Source: Agaribacillus aureus
GTDB lineage: Bacteria; Bacteroidota; Bacteroidia; Cytophagales; Cyclobacteriaceae
NCBI GenBank assembly: GCA_030442055.1
Contig: JAUJEB010000006.1
Location: 1-64,000 of the forward strand
Direction: 5' to 3'
DNA: 64,000 nucleotides
Translations under genes and position numbers: made by a program
Shown: positions 31,789 through 40,979 of the stretch, one piece after another
Position numbering within the stretch: position 1 is the first letter of the stretch
Layout of the letters: every line of letters begins with the position of its first letter
The notes under the pieces: generated by a model
Seen by the model: the letters and a program-made list of their open reading frames with translations, nothing else
Told to the model about the DNA's origin: nothing
Database searches by the model: none

Positions 31789-33300
31789 ATGAGGTATTTT
31801 ATAGTGCTACTTTCGCTGATGGCGTTTTCATGTCAGTCAGCGGAAGATCATGGACACAGTCATGATCAGGGAGGCGGCCATTCTCATGCGATGGATGGCA
31901 AGCCAGTGGTAGATTATACAGTATGGACTGGGCAGACTGAGTTATTTGTGGAGTTTCCAGCCCTTGTGGTAGGTGAAATCAGTCGTTTTGCTACCCACTT
32001 AACTGTACTTACGGGACACCAACCTGTAAAGGAAGGAAGCGTAACCGGGAGCCTGATTAAAGACTATAAAGGCATACGGCACACAGTGGATACCCCCACC
32101 TTGCCGGGTATTTTTACGCCATCCTTGCAACCCCAAAAAGAAGGTGTTTACCAATTGGTTTTTGATTTGAAAACACCTGCCTATACCGATCGGATAGTCT
32201 TAAAGGACATTCATGTTTTTGCCACCCGCGAAGAAGCGGAAAAGGCTTTGGGGAGTGAAGAAAAAAATAGTAATGCTATTACCTTCCTAAAAGAGCAAGC
32301 CTGGAAGATGGAATTTCAGACAGCTCCGGTGGTGAGGAAGGCGATTTACCAAACCATTCCTACTTTGGGTATCTGGAAGGCGGCGCCATCGGATTTTCAA
32401 ACGCTGGTAGCTCCAGCGCATGGACGGGTGCGTTTCAAGGCTGGAATGCTTACAGCCGGCAGTCCGGTAAAGAAAGGCCAGGTTTTGATGACGATTAGCA
32501 GTACAGGTCTTACCAACAATAATCTGGATGCTGAAATTCAAAAGGCAAAAGCAGATTTTGAACAGGCTAAATCAGAATACGAGCGAAAAAGGGAACTCTA
32601 CCAATCTAAGATTGTGCCTAAGGCAAAGTTTGAACTGACAGAGCAAAAATACCTGGTAGCCAAAGCTAATTATGAAACATTAAACCGTGGATTTAGTGCC
32701 GGGGGTAAACAAGTGACTGCTCCGATGGATGGTTACATCCAATCAATTCAGGCCATCAATGGTAGCTTTGCAGCGCAGGGCGATGCACTGGTCACGGTGA
32801 CCAGGGATAAGAGCAGGTTGCTGGAGGTACAGGTTAGTCCCAGGTACAGCTCCGAACTTCAAAATATCCAAAATTTGTGGTATCAGCCAAAGACTGGTAC
32901 ATGGTCAAGTCTGAGTGAAAAAGGTGGAAAAGTCCTTTCTGTAGATAAGGAAGTGGCGCCAGATCAACCATTGATTTCCTTATTCGCTGAGGTGAATGAG
33001 GTTGTACAAATGCCTGAAGGAAGTTTTACTGAAGTACAATTAGCTGTTGGTCAACCTATTGAAAGCCCCGTTGTCCCTGTTTCATCTCTAATGGAGGACT
33101 ATGGCAATTACTCCGTGATTGTTCAGCTGGCGGGAGAAAGTTTTGAAAAACGGAATGTAATCGTTGGAAAGCGAAACGGTAATGAGGCAGCCATTGTAAA
33201 AGGTTTGAATTCAGGAGAAATAGTGGTAACGAAGGGCGTGTATCAGGTGAAAATGGCATCGATGTCAGGTCAGGCCCCAGCGCATGGTCATGCACATTAA
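31789..33300 (+). CDS. czcB: RND periplasmic adaptor subunit, CzcB family
   Basis: 503 residues. Lipoprotein-type signal (VLLSLMAFSC, Cys15), a short His-rich stretch (20-37), and an N-terminal beta domain (about 42-135; WTGQTELFVEFPALVVGEISRFATHLTVLTG) found in heavy-metal adaptors. The barrel-sandwich lipoyl domain split by a helical hairpin follows (about 205-315; APAHGRVRFKAGMLTAGSPVKKGQVLMTI ... VTAPMDGYIQSIQAINGSFAAQGDALVTV), then beta-barrel and membrane-proximal domains. The C-terminus ends AHGHAH, another metal-binding tail. It links the RND pump to the outer-membrane channel. Confidence 0.88.
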   Translation: MRYFIVLLSLMAFSCQSAEDHGHSHDQGGGHSHAMDGKPVVDYTVWTGQTELFVEFPALVVGEISRFATHLTVLTGHQPVKEGSVTGSLIKDYKGIRHTVDTPTLPGIFTPSLQPQKEGVYQLVFDLKTPAYTDRIVLKDIHVFATREEAEKALGSEEKNSNAITFLKEQAWKMEFQTAPVVRKAIYQTIPTLGIWKAAPSDFQTLVAPAHGRVRFKAGMLTAGSPVKKGQVLMTISSTGLTNNNLDAEIQKAKADFEQAKSEYERKRELYQSKIVPKAKFELTEQKYLVAKANYETLNRGFSAGGKQVTAPMDGYIQSIQAINGSFAAQGDALVTVTRDKSRLLEVQVSPRYSSELQNIQNLWYQPKTGTWSSLSEKGGKVLSVDKEVAPDQPLISLFAEVNEVVQMPEGSFTEVQLAVGQPIESPVVPVSSLMEDYGNYSVIVQLAGESFEKRNVIVGKRNGNEAAIVKGLNSGEIVVTKGVYQVKMASMSGQAPAHGHAH

Positions 33301-33312
33301 AAGGTTGATTTT

Positions 33313-36300
33313 ATGTTGAATAAGATATTATCGATTTCGCTACAGAACCGATTGATCGTACTTTTGGGAGCTGTGGTACTGAGTATTGCAGGACTGTACA
33401 TCGGCCGTAATATGAACGTGGATGTATTTCCCGACCTTACTGCTCCAACAGTTACCATTCTGACAGAAGCCCATGGTATGGAATCCGAAGAGGTAGAAAA
33501 ACTGGTAACCTATCAGTTGGAAACAGCTATGAATGGCTCTCCCGATGTGCGTAGAATCCGCTCATCTTCCGCCGCAGGAATATCCATCGTGTGGGTAGAG
33601 TTTGAATGGGGTACTGATATTTACCGCGCAAGGCAAATTATAAGCGAACGCATCCCAATGGTCAGGGAGCAGCTGCCCTCAGCTGCAGGTACCCCCACAA
33701 TGGTTCCTATTTCATCCATTATGGGAGAAGTGATGCTGCTTGGCGTTCGGTCTGATAGTTTGTCGCCTATGGAGCTGCGAACACTGGCAGACTGGACCAT
33801 TAGGCCAAGAATCAAATCCATCGGCGGTATTGCCAATGTGATTGTGATCGGGGGGGATTACAAGCAATACCAGGTATTGGCTAATCCTGAAAAACTGAAG
33901 TACTATGATGTGAGCCTTGGTGAACTGCTGCACAAGGTACGGGAAAGCAATGTAAATGCTCCGGGCGGGTTTTTGAGCGAATATGGCAATCAATACGTCA
34001 TCAATGGAAGCGGGCGTGCTTACTCGGTAGGTCAGTTAGAAGAAGCCGCCCTGAAGCAAGTGAATGGACAAACCATAAAAATCGCGGATGTAGCCACCGT
34101 ACAAATTGGTGCTGCTGATAAAATTGGCGACGGCTCGCTAAACGCTTCTCCTGCCGTAATTCTCACGATTACTAAACAGCCAGATGTCAATACAATGGAA
34201 TTGACGGAAAGATTAGATGCTGCGATTGGTGATTTGAATAATACCTTACCTGAAAGTGTTGAAATCGAAAGTCATATTTTCAAACAAGCCAATTTTATAG
34301 AAGCATCCATTAACAATTTAAATCAAACGTTGCTGGAAGGTGCCTTCTTTGTAGCGATTGTGCTTTTCATCTTCCTGATGAATTGGCGCACCACGATTAT
34401 TTCTTTGCTTGCCATTCCCATTTCGCTTTTGGTATCCATCATCATCCTGAAACTCCTGGGTTACTCCATCAATACGATGAGCCTGGGCGGTATGGCCATT
34501 GCCATTGGGGCTTTGGTGGATGATGCCATCATTGACGTGGAGAATGTTTTCAAACGATTAAGAGGGAACATCCGGAAACCAAAGGATGAACGATCAGAAG
34601 TGCTCGTGGTAGTGAAGGAGGCTTCTTTGGAAATCAGGAGTTCAATCATCATAGCTACACTCATCATCATCATTTCGTTTGTACCTTTGTTTTTCCTGAG
34701 CGGTATGGAGGGGCGATTGCTTCGACCCCTGGGAATAGCTTTTATCTCTTCCGTGCTCACTTCCCTGATTGTGGCCGTGACGCTAACTCCCGTATTGTGT
34801 TCTTACCTGTTGAAAAGTGAAAAAGTGCTCACCAAACAGGCAGAGGGAACAAAGATTGAGCGATGGTTGCAGGCCCAATATGCAAAGACTTTGGAAAAAG
34901 TATTGAAGTTCCCCAAAACTGTCATCAGTCTCACCGTTGGCGCCTTCATCGTTAGCTTGATATTACTTACGCAATTGGGCCGCAGCTTTCTGCCGGAATT
35001 TAACGAAGGCTCGCTGGTGATTAGTGCCGTAGGTGTACCGGGTATGTCTTTGGAAGAAAGCAACAAGAGCGGTCAGTTGATTGAAAAGCTGCTTTTGGAG
35101 ATGCCTGAGGTAGAAGTGGTGACCCGAAGAACCGGGCGCGCCGAGCTGGATGAACATGCCCAAGGAGTGAATGCCGCTGAAATTGATGTGCCGTTTTCGT
35201 TGGACGGAAAAACGAAGGAGGAGTTTTTTGAAGAGGTGCGTACTAAACTCAGTATAGTGCCAGGCGTGAACATTACACTGGGACAGCCCATTGCTCACCG
35301 CATTGATCATATGCTTTCAGGTACACGAGCGAATATTGCAATCAAGATCTTTGGAGATGATTTGCAGCGATTGTTTGAACTTGGGAGGAGTATTGAAACC
35401 AATGTCAAATCCATTGATGGCATTGCGGATGTGGCAGTTGATCAACAAATTGAAGTACCACAAATTCAAATAAGACCCAAAAGGCAAATGCTGGCCGCCT
35501 ACGGTATGACGGTAGGCGATTTAATGCAACAGGTAGATATAGCCTTTGCGGGTGAGAAAGCCGGAGAAATCTATGAAGGTCAGCAATACTTTGATCTGAT
35601 TGTTCGCTTCCGGAAGGAATCCAGAAATAGCATGGAATCTATTAAGTCTGCATTGATTTCGTTACCAAATGGCGGCGAAATCACGTTGGATCAATTGGCT
35701 GAGGTTAGCTCGGTAAGTAGCCCTAACACTATTGCCAGGGAAGATGTACAACGCAAAATTGTCGTGGCAGCGAACGTACAAGGGCGTGATTTGAGAGGTG
35801 TAGTGAATGAAATTCAGCAAGTTGTAGGAGCTAATTTAGCGCTTCCGGAAGGCTACCGGGTAGTGTACGGCGGTCAATTTGAAAGTGAGACCAAAGCATC
35901 TCAACTGCTCTTGATCACCGCTATCATGGCTATTCTGATCATATTCTTGTTACTCTATCTTGAGTTTAAAGATGTGAAACTCTCGTTTATTGTACTCATC
36001 AACTTGCCACTGGCACTGATTGGAGGGATCTTAATTGTTTATTTCACCTCGGGAATAATAAATATTGCCGCTATCATTGGCTTTATTAGCTTGTTTGGTA
36101 TCGCAACACGAAACGGAATTTTGTTGGTGTCGCGCTATGAGGATTTGAGGAAAGAAAGATTACGTGGATTTGAATTATTAAAGACCGGGGCTCTGGACAG
36201 GTTAAACCCAATTCTGATGACTGCCTTTACCACAGGGCTTGCATTGATACCGCTGGCCTTGAAGGGTGGTGAACCCGGCAATGAAATTCAAAGCCCCATG

Positions 36301-36393
36301 GCAGTGGTGATCCTGGGAGGTTTGCTATCAGCCACCTTGCTCAATTTGGTGGTGATACCATGTGTGTATGAGTTATTTAAAAGCAATCATTAA
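33313..36393 (+). CDS. czcA: heavy-metal efflux RND pump, CzcA/CusA family
   Basis: 1026 residues, full length for the HME-RND family (twelve membrane segments, two large periplasmic loops). The N-terminus NKILSISLQNRLIVLLGAVVLSIAGLYIGRNMNVDVFPDLTAPTVTILTEA is typical. TM4 carries GGMAIAIGALVDDAIIDVENVFKRL, the proton-relay Asp region of metal pumps. The end holds GIATRNGILLVSRY and LNPILMTAFTTGLALIPLAL. It exports a divalent metal (Zn/Co/Cd/Ni) or Cu/Ag from periplasm or cytosol. The CusA Met pathway is not evident, and the His-rich partners favour divalent ions. Confidence 0.92.
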   Translation: MLNKILSISLQNRLIVLLGAVVLSIAGLYIGRNMNVDVFPDLTAPTVTILTEAHGMESEEVEKLVTYQLETAMNGSPDVRRIRSSSAAGISIVWVEFEWGTDIYRARQIISERIPMVREQLPSAAGTPTMVPISSIMGEVMLLGVRSDSLSPMELRTLADWTIRPRIKSIGGIANVIVIGGDYKQYQVLANPEKLKYYDVSLGELLHKVRESNVNAPGGFLSEYGNQYVINGSGRAYSVGQLEEAALKQVNGQTIKIADVATVQIGAADKIGDGSLNASPAVILTITKQPDVNTMELTERLDAAIGDLNNTLPESVEIESHIFKQANFIEASINNLNQTLLEGAFFVAIVLFIFLMNWRTTIISLLAIPISLLVSIIILKLLGYSINTMSLGGMAIAIGALVDDAIIDVENVFKRLRGNIRKPKDERSEVLVVVKEASLEIRSSIIIATLIIIISFVPLFFLSGMEGRLLRPLGIAFISSVLTSLIVAVTLTPVLCSYLLKSEKVLTKQAEGTKIERWLQAQYAKTLEKVLKFPKTVISLTVGAFIVSLILLTQLGRSFLPEFNEGSLVISAVGVPGMSLEESNKSGQLIEKLLLEMPEVEVVTRRTGRAELDEHAQGVNAAEIDVPFSLDGKTKEEFFEEVRTKLSIVPGVNITLGQPIAHRIDHMLSGTRANIAIKIFGDDLQRLFELGRSIETNVKSIDGIADVAVDQQIEVPQIQIRPKRQMLAAYGMTVGDLMQQVDIAFAGEKAGEIYEGQQYFDLIVRFRKESRNSMESIKSALISLPNGGEITLDQLAEVSSVSSPNTIAREDVQRKIVVAANVQGRDLRGVVNEIQQVVGANLALPEGYRVVYGGQFESETKASQLLLITAIMAILIIFLLLYLEFKDVKLSFIVLINLPLALIGGILIVYFTSGIINIAAIIGFISLFGIATRNGILLVSRYEDLRKERLRGFELLKTGALDRLNPILMTAFTTGLALIPLALKGGEPGNEIQSPMAVVILGGLLSATLLNLVVIPCVYELFKSNH

Positions 36394-36398
36394 TAAAG

Positions 36399-36429
36399 GC
36401 CGGATCAGTCATTTTGAGGTTGATCCGGC
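36399..36429 (+). terminator. hairpin after czcA
   Basis: Perfect 9-bp stem GCCGGATCA/TGATCCGGC with a 13-nt loop, 6 bp after the stop codon. No T-tract, but the position at the operon end supports termination. Confidence 0.5.
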
Positions 36430-36570
36430 TGGTTACAGCTAATTCTGGTCATTTACTTCTTTTGAAACCGTTTGATATAGACCATTGATCTGGAAAATAT
36501 CCAAAACTTTTTGAGGAGGTCAAGGTACCGGCTGGATTGCAGAGAACTACTTGCGCGTTCCCCCTGCAGA

Positions 36571-36654
36571 TATGAATTTTATTAAAAATCTTTTAGATTA
36601 AGGTCTTTAAAACAAATATATATACTACATTGTGGTATATAGCGAGTTGTTAGC
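36571..36654 (+). repeat. dispersed repeat A, copy 4 (full length)
   Basis: TATGAATTTTATTAAAAATC, TTTTAGATTAAGG, an AT-rich middle, then TGTGGTATATAGCGAGTTGTTAGC. The right part matches copy 7 (GGTGCATAGCAAGTTGTTAAGC). It ends 25 bp before ATG 36679. Confidence 0.75.
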
Positions 36655-36678
36655 CTTAATTAGAAACTCTTAAATTTT

Positions 36679-38520
36679 ATGGGGAAACTTTTTGATTCTA
36701 AGCCTGCTAAATTCCCCAAAAACAATAGTGAGGAATACAACTCTGTAATTAAACTGTTGGATATTCTGGATAAAAATAGAATTAAGCCAGACCCCAAACT
36801 GATTGACAAATTCCCAAATACTGATGGTGAAATAACTGTAGTGGATGAACTACAACATCCAATTGGCAAGTGTGAAATTCAAATCAAAACTCTTCCCGAT
36901 ACGAAGGTTAAAACCCCCAAGTATCAGTGTGACTTGCCATTTCTAAGCCATTGTGAAACTAGTTTATTGCCAGTCATTTTAATAGCAGTGAATGCTCAAA
37001 GTGAAATTGCATATTGGCTTCATATTGATAGAATCACACTTGAGGATTTATCGAAAAAAATAAAAGGTGATTCGATTTCGGTTTCATTCCCATTTAACAA
37101 TCAAATCACTCGGACCGAGAAAAAGTATATTGATGAATGGACAGGAATTATAGAGAAATATATTGAACGTAAGCTTGAGTCCGAAGCACTTGAGAAATAC
37201 AAAAAGAAATATGAAGAACTGATTGAAATAGTCAAATCATACCCAAGACCTCAGCATAGTATAGGTATAGAAGATTTAAAATCGCTAAACATTTTTATTG
37301 ATACCCTTAACAATTCGTTTGACATTGAGTTCTTAGCGATCAAAGAGGTTGTGTTTCCAGGATTCTGGAAAATAAGTATAACGTACACTGATTTTGATGA
37401 AAACAGACTATCGTTTGCAATAATACCAATTCAATATGGAGAGAATGATCTACTCCTGAGGGAGATGACATCAATGACTCCAATAATTAGGGATCGGATG
37501 GCTCGAAATATCATTTCACACTATATGGAAAACCCCATCAAGAAAGCCCCAGTCGAATATGCATTTAGTTTAATCAAGAATGAAACTCTAGAAGTAATTG
37601 AAAAGCGTTATTTAAAACTCATTTGTAATCCTTTAGTATTTGAAAGTCTTACTGAGTTTTATGACTATTCTCATAGCATTTTACCATTCGAGCTAAAGGA
37701 CTATTTTGATATCAAAGATTTTGCAGAAGTCATCAATGATTACATACCAATTTGGGTAGAAGAATTTAGCAAAATATCGAAGAATGTCCCAATTAATAAC
37801 ACATTGTACTTTGACATTGAAAATGTCTTTTGGTGCAATTTTCCGGAGGACTTAGACAAGGTAACTGAGATTGCAAAAGCTAGATTCTCTAAGAATGAAT
37901 TTAGTGAATTCAAAATTCAATATATCAACAAGGAGTTTTCCATTGAAGACCTTAAAGACTCGCTGGAGTTCTTAAAAAATCAAGAATTGAGTAAATTCAA
38001 AAGGCCATTTCCGAGCAAGTCTTACGATAAACCTTCGGGATTTGTATATAGTTGGTATACTCCTGATACCGCATTTGAGAAACTAAGATTTGTTTATTCC
38101 GAATTACCCAAAGTTTATGATCTTTTCATCAAGACTTATTTCAATAAATTGTATGAGGATTTAAGGTATTACTGCTCTTTTGATTTGCTAATAGTCAACA
38201 TTAATTATGGGACAATATTTAAGGCATTATCCGATTCTCCAAGTATCGAACTCTATTACTTAAAATCAATAGAAGAGTCTAAACCAGACACAAGACTTTT
38301 TCTCAATTCAGAGGAATGTCCGCTTTCCAGAACGAACCATTACGAAGCATATAATAATGGGATAGAAATTGATGGAATCAAATATAAACTGATTTCATCA
38401 TCATTTGGCATTATAGATGGATTGTATGATAAATCAACACTTCAAACTTTATTGTATAAGACCCTAAAGAGCCGATTTGAAGATTACTTTAAAACAAAAA
38501 CCAGCAATAAATATGGCTAA
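36679..38520 (+). CDS. large DUF4365-domain (PD-(D/E)XK-like) protein
   Basis: 613 residues. The N-terminus (about 15-150) fits DUF4365: D49-G in FPNTDGEITVVDEL, then CEIQIKT with E66, Q68 and K70, the D...(E/Q)xK pattern of restriction-like nucleases, followed by CDLPFLSHCETSLLPVILIAVN. Residues 150-613 are a long alpha/beta region (YKKKYEELIEIVKSY linker; several aromatic-rich repeats) that I do not recognise. DUF4365 proteins are frequent in defence contexts, so an anti-phage role is plausible but unproven. It is a single-gene unit with repeat A before it, and its stop codon lies inside the attC-like repeat B copy 3. Confidence 0.7.
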   Translation: MGKLFDSKPAKFPKNNSEEYNSVIKLLDILDKNRIKPDPKLIDKFPNTDGEITVVDELQHPIGKCEIQIKTLPDTKVKTPKYQCDLPFLSHCETSLLPVILIAVNAQSEIAYWLHIDRITLEDLSKKIKGDSISVSFPFNNQITRTEKKYIDEWTGIIEKYIERKLESEALEKYKKKYEELIEIVKSYPRPQHSIGIEDLKSLNIFIDTLNNSFDIEFLAIKEVVFPGFWKISITYTDFDENRLSFAIIPIQYGENDLLLREMTSMTPIIRDRMARNIISHYMENPIKKAPVEYAFSLIKNETLEVIEKRYLKLICNPLVFESLTEFYDYSHSILPFELKDYFDIKDFAEVINDYIPIWVEEFSKISKNVPINNTLYFDIENVFWCNFPEDLDKVTEIAKARFSKNEFSEFKIQYINKEFSIEDLKDSLEFLKNQELSKFKRPFPSKSYDKPSGFVYSWYTPDTAFEKLRFVYSELPKVYDLFIKTYFNKLYEDLRYYCSFDLLIVNINYGTIFKALSDSPSIELYYLKSIEESKPDTRLFLNSEECPLSRTNHYEAYNNGIEIDGIKYKLISSSFGIIDGLYDKSTLQTLLYKTLKSRFEDYFKTKTSNKYG

Positions 38521-38631
38521 CAAACACCATCATCCATAAGCTAACTGAGCTATTTGCAAAGGCTTGAGCTACCCGATAATTTTATAGAAATTTGAAAAGT
38601 CCAGCTTACGGATGATAGTTGGACGTTAGCT
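38515..38631 (+). repeat. attC-like hairpin, repeat B copy 3
   Basis: GCTAAC (38516-38521) pairs perfectly with GTTAGC (38625-38630). Spacers of 7 and 8 nt follow, then ATCATCCATAAGCT (38529-38542) with AGCTTACGGATGAT (38603-38616), 13 of 14 pairs. The TAA stop of the DUF4365 gene is in the left outer box, as is common for integron cassettes. The right end (GTTGGACGTTAGC) matches copy 1 (GCTGGACGTTATC). Length about 117 nt, within the attC range. Confidence 0.55.
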
Positions 38632-38686
38632 TCAACCATATAAAAAGCAGAAATATAAATTATACGGAACAATATATTTGCCAAAA

Positions 38687-40231
38687 ATGAGAGTAGAAAA
38701 AAGATATCTTTTAGCATCAATTTTCATATTGATTGTTTCTTTAAGTTTCAATGCGCATACCGATAACAGAACTCGCCTTATAGTATTAGCTGATATGGGT
38801 AACGAACCGGATGAGGTTCAACAAATGGTTCATATGATCATTTGTTCGAACGAATTTTATCCAGAGGGATTAATTGCTGTTACTGGAAAATATTTGCGTC
38901 CTGAATCCAACGAAAAATACCGACAGACACTCCATCCAGAGCTATTCCATGAAATTATAGATGTTTATGATAAGGTACTAGATAAGCTTAAAAATCATGA
39001 TACAGGTTGGCATTCTGCAAAATATTTACATTCTATAGTATGTGGTGGGCAGCCAGAATATGGCGTAAAGGGAATAGGTGAAGGAAAACAAACAAAAGGA
39101 TCTGAATTAATAATTAAATCTCTCGAAAAAAATGATAATAGACCAATTTGGATAGTCGTAAATGCGGGGTCAAATACACTCGCTCAGGCACTATTTGACT
39201 TTGAACGAACTCATACGGAAGCAGAATTGAAAAAAGCGATTACTAAACTAAGGGTGTTTGAAAATGGAGCGCAGGACAATGCAGGGGCATGGATATGTAA
39301 TCAATATCCAGATATACATTGGATCAGAAGTAATTTTCAAACTTACGCTTATGGTGGGCCTGGAGGTAAGGACGGTGATTTAACTGTAAATTTGGGTCCA
39401 CACTTTTGGGGAGATTATGAGTATAGTGTTTCCGGTCAAAATGAATGGCTTAAGGAAAATATAATGAATAATCATGGTGCTTTAGGTAAGGTTTACCCTG
39501 AAAGAAGATATCATGGCTTTAGGGATGGTGGGTTGGGTTTTATGGAAGGTGGCGGAACTATTCCCTGGATTGGACTTGTTAATCATGGATTATTTGATAT
39601 AAACCGCCCATCCTGGGGAGGATGGGGAGGTAGGTTTACACCGGTTAAAGTGGCCGACTTTTGGTCACGTCATCTTGATATAAGTGAAGATGAAAAAGCA
39701 AATGCACCTTTTTATACTTACAGAGAGGTGAGTGATGTTTGGTACAATGAAACGGATAAAAAAGTACATTATGGAAATTATGTTCCTGTTTGGCGTTGGC
39801 GTGAGGCAATGTATAATCATTTTAAATGTCGGATGGATTGGTGTATAAAACCGTATGAAGAGGCGAATCATCAACCGGTGGCAGCCTGGCGGAATGACAT
39901 AAGTAATTCAATTGTTTATTTAGATGTAATACCAGAAGAAGTAGTCTCGCTAGATGCCTCACTTTCAACGGATCCCGATAATGACCCACTCATTTTTAAA
40001 TGGTGGATTTATGAAGAGGCGGGAACTTATCCAGGGAAAGTTTATATCCAAAAACCTGCAGAGGCAAAGACGAAACTATATGTACCCTCAGGAGCAGCCA
40101 ATAAACAAATTCATTTGATTCTGGAAGTAAAGGATAAGAATGAAATAGCTTCATTATTTGATTATCGAAGAATTGTTCTAAATGTCTCCAATTCATACAA
40201 TCATTCTAAGGTATCTCAACAAAAAGATTAA
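38687..40231 (+). CDS. exported DUF1593 nucleoside-hydrolase-like protein
   Basis: 514 residues from ATG 38687, with signal peptide (RYLLASIFILIVSLSFNAHT). The N-terminal two-thirds match DUF1593/Sde182-type proteins: RLIVLADMGNEPDEVQQMVHMIICSNEF is the nucleoside-hydrolase-like Asp motif (xDxGNExDD variant), then PEGLIAVTGKYL and RPIWIVVNAGSNTLAQALFDF. The C-terminal beta domain (about 415-505; EVVSLDASLSTDPDNDPLIFKWWIYEEAGTYPG) is typical of the family. It is probably a periplasmic or secreted glycoside/nucleoside hydrolase acting on plant or algal material; no substrate is proven. It starts 56 bp after the attC-like hairpin. Confidence 0.85.
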   Translation: MRVEKRYLLASIFILIVSLSFNAHTDNRTRLIVLADMGNEPDEVQQMVHMIICSNEFYPEGLIAVTGKYLRPESNEKYRQTLHPELFHEIIDVYDKVLDKLKNHDTGWHSAKYLHSIVCGGQPEYGVKGIGEGKQTKGSELIIKSLEKNDNRPIWIVVNAGSNTLAQALFDFERTHTEAELKKAITKLRVFENGAQDNAGAWICNQYPDIHWIRSNFQTYAYGGPGGKDGDLTVNLGPHFWGDYEYSVSGQNEWLKENIMNNHGALGKVYPERRYHGFRDGGLGFMEGGGTIPWIGLVNHGLFDINRPSWGGWGGRFTPVKVADFWSRHLDISEDEKANAPFYTYREVSDVWYNETDKKVHYGNYVPVWRWREAMYNHFKCRMDWCIKPYEEANHQPVAAWRNDISNSIVYLDVIPEEVVSLDASLSTDPDNDPLIFKWWIYEEAGTYPGKVYIQKPAEAKTKLYVPSGAANKQIHLILEVKDKNEIASLFDYRRIVLNVSNSYNHSKVSQQKD

Positions 40232-40383
40232 TATTGAATTTCAATACGAAATATGAAAGGCTGGAAGCCAACAAAGCATACTTGTGCATACCTCCCAATA
40301 GGTAGGCCGTCAGGTATATAAAACCTAACCTAACCGTTGCACCACATTTTGGATTGAACGTTGTACTTAACCAGAAGAAAAAT

Positions 40384-40809
40384 ATGAGTAAAGTATCTAA
40401 GCATTTAATTTTTGTCTTAGCTATTATTATCCTTGGAAACCCGTTAATGGCTCAAACGAATAATGACATGGAAAATACGAACAGCAATCAGGATCTTTTT
40501 ATTTATCATCTAAAATTATCGGATGAATATAATGACATGGCAAAATGGACGGATTCCACCTATAAAGTAATTCAGGAACATAGTGAATTCATAGATGGTC
40601 TTGGGCGGGATGGTATATTGATTTTTGCTGGCAGAACCAAATTGAATCCGGGAGACGACAACCTATTTGGAATTGCGCTAATAAAGTCGACATCAATTGA
40701 AGAGGCAAAAGAAATAATGGCAAAAGATCCGGCGGTGATAAATAACATTCAGGTTTCTTCAATTTTCCCATTTTCATTGGGCATCCAATATTTTGAGAAC
40801 TTGAAATAA
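40384..40809 (+). CDS. exported YCII-domain protein
   Basis: 141 residues from ATG 40384; the open frame from TTG 40354 is not used. Signal peptide MSKVSKHLIFVLAIIILGNPLMAQ. The mature part is a YCII-like alpha/beta barrel (PF03795): FIYHLKL near the N-terminus, then VIQEHSEFIDGLGRDGILIFAGRTKLNPGDDNLFGIALIKSTSIEEAKEIMAKDPAV, the HxxF...G...aGp....g..i....s.eEA......DP pattern. The YciI catalytic-type His and Asp are at H (EHSEF) and D (KDPAV). The substrate is unknown; export of this fold is common in Bacteroidota. Confidence 0.8.
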   Translation: MSKVSKHLIFVLAIIILGNPLMAQTNNDMENTNSNQDLFIYHLKLSDEYNDMAKWTDSTYKVIQEHSEFIDGLGRDGILIFAGRTKLNPGDDNLFGIALIKSTSIEEAKEIMAKDPAVINNIQVSSIFPFSLGIQYFENLK

Positions 40810-40829
40810 TCCTCTCTGCGCCCGTTAAT

Positions 40830-40920
40830 TTTTAAAGCGGAAACACAGGAGTTGTAATCCGGATTATTTTTAAATGAATATCAAATAGAAGATGGGCACC
40901 TATACTAAATGGCCTTATGG
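40830..40920 (+). repeat. dispersed repeat G, 3' part, copy 4
   Basis: TTTTTAAAGCGGA, then ATCCGGATTATTT, AATGAATATCAAATAGAAGA and GGCCTTATGG parallel 3713-3840 in the same order. Confidence 0.5.
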
Positions 40921-40979
40921 CGCTCTGTCACCGCAATACCAGAAAAAGAAGAAAGGCTACAAATCGAAAAAGTAAGTAC

